From contig NZ_CP102480.1 of NCBI RefSeq assembly GCF_024662015.1, positions 310,001 through 374,000 of the forward strand: DNA of 64,000 nucleotides. Direction: 5' to 3'. The stretch's first letter is position 1; every line of letters starts with the position of its first letter. Positions 62,841-64,000 of this stretch are shown here, piece after piece. The notes under the pieces are model-generated. The model was not told the origin of the DNA. It saw only the letters and a list, made by a program, of their open reading frames with translations, and did not search any database. The stretch comes from Nisaea acidiphila. GTDB lineage: Bacteria; Pseudomonadota; Alphaproteobacteria; Thalassobaculales; Thalassobaculaceae. The position numbers were made by a program, and so were the translations under genes.

Positions 62841-63902
62841 ATGGCACTCAACACATCTGACATCGCAGGGAGAGGGGCACTGTCCCTCTCCCCGCGTTTC
62901 TTGCGGGCCGTCATCCGAACCGCGATCACTGTGGCCGTCACCTTCGTCGGGCTCCTCTTCGTCACGTTCATCATCGGCCGTGTCATGCCGATCGACCCGG
63001 TTCTTGCCGTGGTCGGCGACAAGGCGAGCGAGGAGATCTATCAGGCCGCGCGCAAGGCGATGGGTCTGGACCAGCCCCTCTATGTCCAGTTCCTCTATTA
63101 TTTGCGGGACGTCTTCCAGGGCGATCTCGGGATGTCTCTACTGACTTCCCGTCCGGTTTCCGAAGACATCGCCCGTGTCTTTCCGGCGACCCTCGAGCTG
63201 GCCACGATCGCAACCCTGTTCGGCGTCGTTTTCGGCATTCCGATGGGGGTCGTCGCGGCCGTCAACCAGGGCCGTTGGCCGGATCAGCTGGTCCGTGTCC
63301 TCGGTCTCTTCGGCTATTCCATGCCGGTATTCTGGCTCGGCCTGATCGGCCTACTGGTCTTCTATGGCGTGCTCGGCTGGGTCGGCGGACCGGGCCGGCT
63401 CGATATCTTTTATGAGGACATGATCCCGAGCGTGACCGGCGTAATCCTGATCGACAGCCTGATCGCGGGCGATTTCGAGATCTTCTCGAATGCGCTCTCG
63501 CACATCATTCTGCCCGCCTCGGTCCTCGGTTACTACTCGATCGCCTATATCAGCCGCATGACCCGCAGCTTCATGCTGGAGCAGCTGAGCCAGGAATACA
63601 TCACCACCGCCCGCGTAAAAGGCATTTCGGAGACGCAGGTGATCTGGCGCCACGCCCTCGGCAACGTGATGGTCCCGCTGATCACCGTGATCGCGCTCTC
63701 CTATGCCCAGCTTCTCGAGGGCTCGGTGCTGACCGAGACCGTCTTCGCCTGGCCCGGTCTCGGTTTCTACATCACCACCGCCCTGCTTTCCGCCGACATG
63801 AACGCGGTGCTCGGCGGCACCATCGTGGTCGGCGCCGTTTTCGTCGGCCTCAATCTTCTCTCCGACCTGCTCTACCGGCTCGTCGATCCGCGCGCCCGCT
63901 AG
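62841..63902 (+). CDS. ABC transporter permease, DppB/OppB type
   Basis: This 353-residue inner-membrane permease has six predicted helices. The first, TAITVAVTFVGLLFVTFIIGR, is followed by VMPIDPVLAVVGDKAS. The EAA-like motif YITTARVKGISETQVIWRHA is in the expected place before NVMVPLITVIALSYAQLLEGS. It is one half of the membrane channel of a dipeptide or oligopeptide importer with the gene that follows. Confidence 0.93.
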   Translation: MALNTSDIAGRGALSLSPRFLRAVIRTAITVAVTFVGLLFVTFIIGRVMPIDPVLAVVGDKASEEIYQAARKAMGLDQPLYVQFLYYLRDVFQGDLGMSLLTSRPVSEDIARVFPATLELATIATLFGVVFGIPMGVVAAVNQGRWPDQLVRVLGLFGYSMPVFWLGLIGLLVFYGVLGWVGGPGRLDIFYEDMIPSVTGVILIDSLIAGDFEIFSNALSHIILPASVLGYYSIAYISRMTRSFMLEQLSQEYITTARVKGISETQVIWRHALGNVMVPLITVIALSYAQLLEGSVLTETVFAWPGLGFYITTALLSADMNAVLGGTIVVGAVFVGLNLLSDLLYRLVDPRAR

Positions 63903-63915
63903 CAGGACTTCGAAC

Positions 63916-64000
63916 ATGACCGCAGAAGCAGCTCCCTCTTCCGTACCCGGGCTCAAGGCCTGGCTGACCACCGATACGCCGGAATCGCGCTGGCAGGCCC
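63916..64000 (+). CDS. ABC transporter permease, DppC/OppC type (cut off)
   Basis: ATG 63916 starts a frame that stays open to the end of the window: MTAEAAPSSVPGLKAWLTTD, then TPESRWQA. AGGA precedes the ATG by about 8 bases. The position immediately after a DppB-type permease, and the soluble N-terminal tail, fit the DppC partner. Only 28 codons are visible, so the call rests on position. Confidence 0.65.
   Translation, partial: MTAEAAPSSVPGLKAWLTTDTPESRWQA

Noticed and set aside
1-64000. Search by eye for CRISPR arrays, insertion sequences, tRNA and rRNA genes, and prophage
   Set aside because: No repeated spacer pattern, transposase, cloverleaf or rRNA-like segment was seen; a proper scan was not possible.

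Overview
The window is a GC-rich, gene-dense chromosomal segment of an alphaproteobacterium. It holds about 60 protein genes on both strands, many with short gaps or 4-20 base overlaps. The alphaproteobacterial assignment is an inference. It rests on a short ProRS without an editing insertion, the pdxJ-acpS-lepB-rnc-era-recO order, a single bifunctional RelA/SpoT enzyme just after rpoZ, a HemB with an Asp-type rather than Cys-type metal site, a Bpt leucyltransferase, and a heterotetrameric sarcosine oxidase operon. A marine Rhodospirillales-like heterotroph would fit, but I cannot name the genus. I see no rRNA, tRNA, CRISPR array, insertion sequence, prophage or attachment site.

Layout. 1-3.2 kb: a cut-off M81 (MlrC-like) peptidase, then an aldo/keto reductase divergent from a LysR regulator. 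3.2-10.5 kb (minus): proS, a lipoprotein-releasing permease, lolD, dnaE and a small membrane protein, all codirectional. 10.5-14.4 kb (minus): a MarR regulator with a likely self-operator and a terminator behind it, and a valine-degradation operon (acyl-CoA dehydrogenase, 3-hydroxyisobutyryl-CoA hydrolase, mmsB). 14.5-18 kb (plus): hemB, then a two-gene unit of a PstS-like periplasmic protein and a histidine kinase with no response regulator. 18-20.8 kb (minus): an exported cyclase-family hydrolase and two alpha/beta hydrolases. 20.9-27.1 kb (plus): acetyltransferase, CopD-like membrane protein, CaiB/BaiF CoA-transferase, aldehyde dehydrogenase and penicillin-acylase-type hydrolase. 27.1-33.1 kb: outer-membrane barrel protein, threonine ammonia-lyase, flavin reductase, motAB, bpt, acetyltransferase. 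33.1-44.6 kb (minus): housekeeping genes parC, recO, a potassium-channel-like protein, era, rnc, lepB, acpS, pdxJ, a DUF2062 protein, rsh, rpoZ and folK. 44.8-54.6 kb: NYN-domain protein plus family 5 uracil-DNA glycosylase, smpB, dapA, a lytic transglycosylase, a dehalogenase, a second PLP dehydratase, and a bactofilin/M23 peptidase pair. 54.7-61 kb (plus): soxBDAG with a LysE exporter and a thioesterase. 61.2-64 kb (plus): a peptide-type ABC importer that runs off the right end.

How the genes work together. The clearest functional groups are lipoprotein sorting (lolD and its permease), valine catabolism, sarcosine demethylation feeding one-carbon units to tetrahydrofolate, flagellar rotation (motAB), stringent response (rpoZ and rsh), envelope growth and shape (lytic transglycosylase, M23 peptidase, bactofilin) and RNA/protein quality control (rnc, era, smpB, bpt).

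Most of the window is conventional. The least explained parts are the orphan periplasmic-protein/histidine-kinase pair, with a cluster of TGACG half-sites in front of it, the NYN/glycosylase pair, the CoA-transferase/dehydrogenase/acylase cluster of unknown substrate, and a 208-residue protein of no recognised family. I did not find convincing evidence of a wholly new system.
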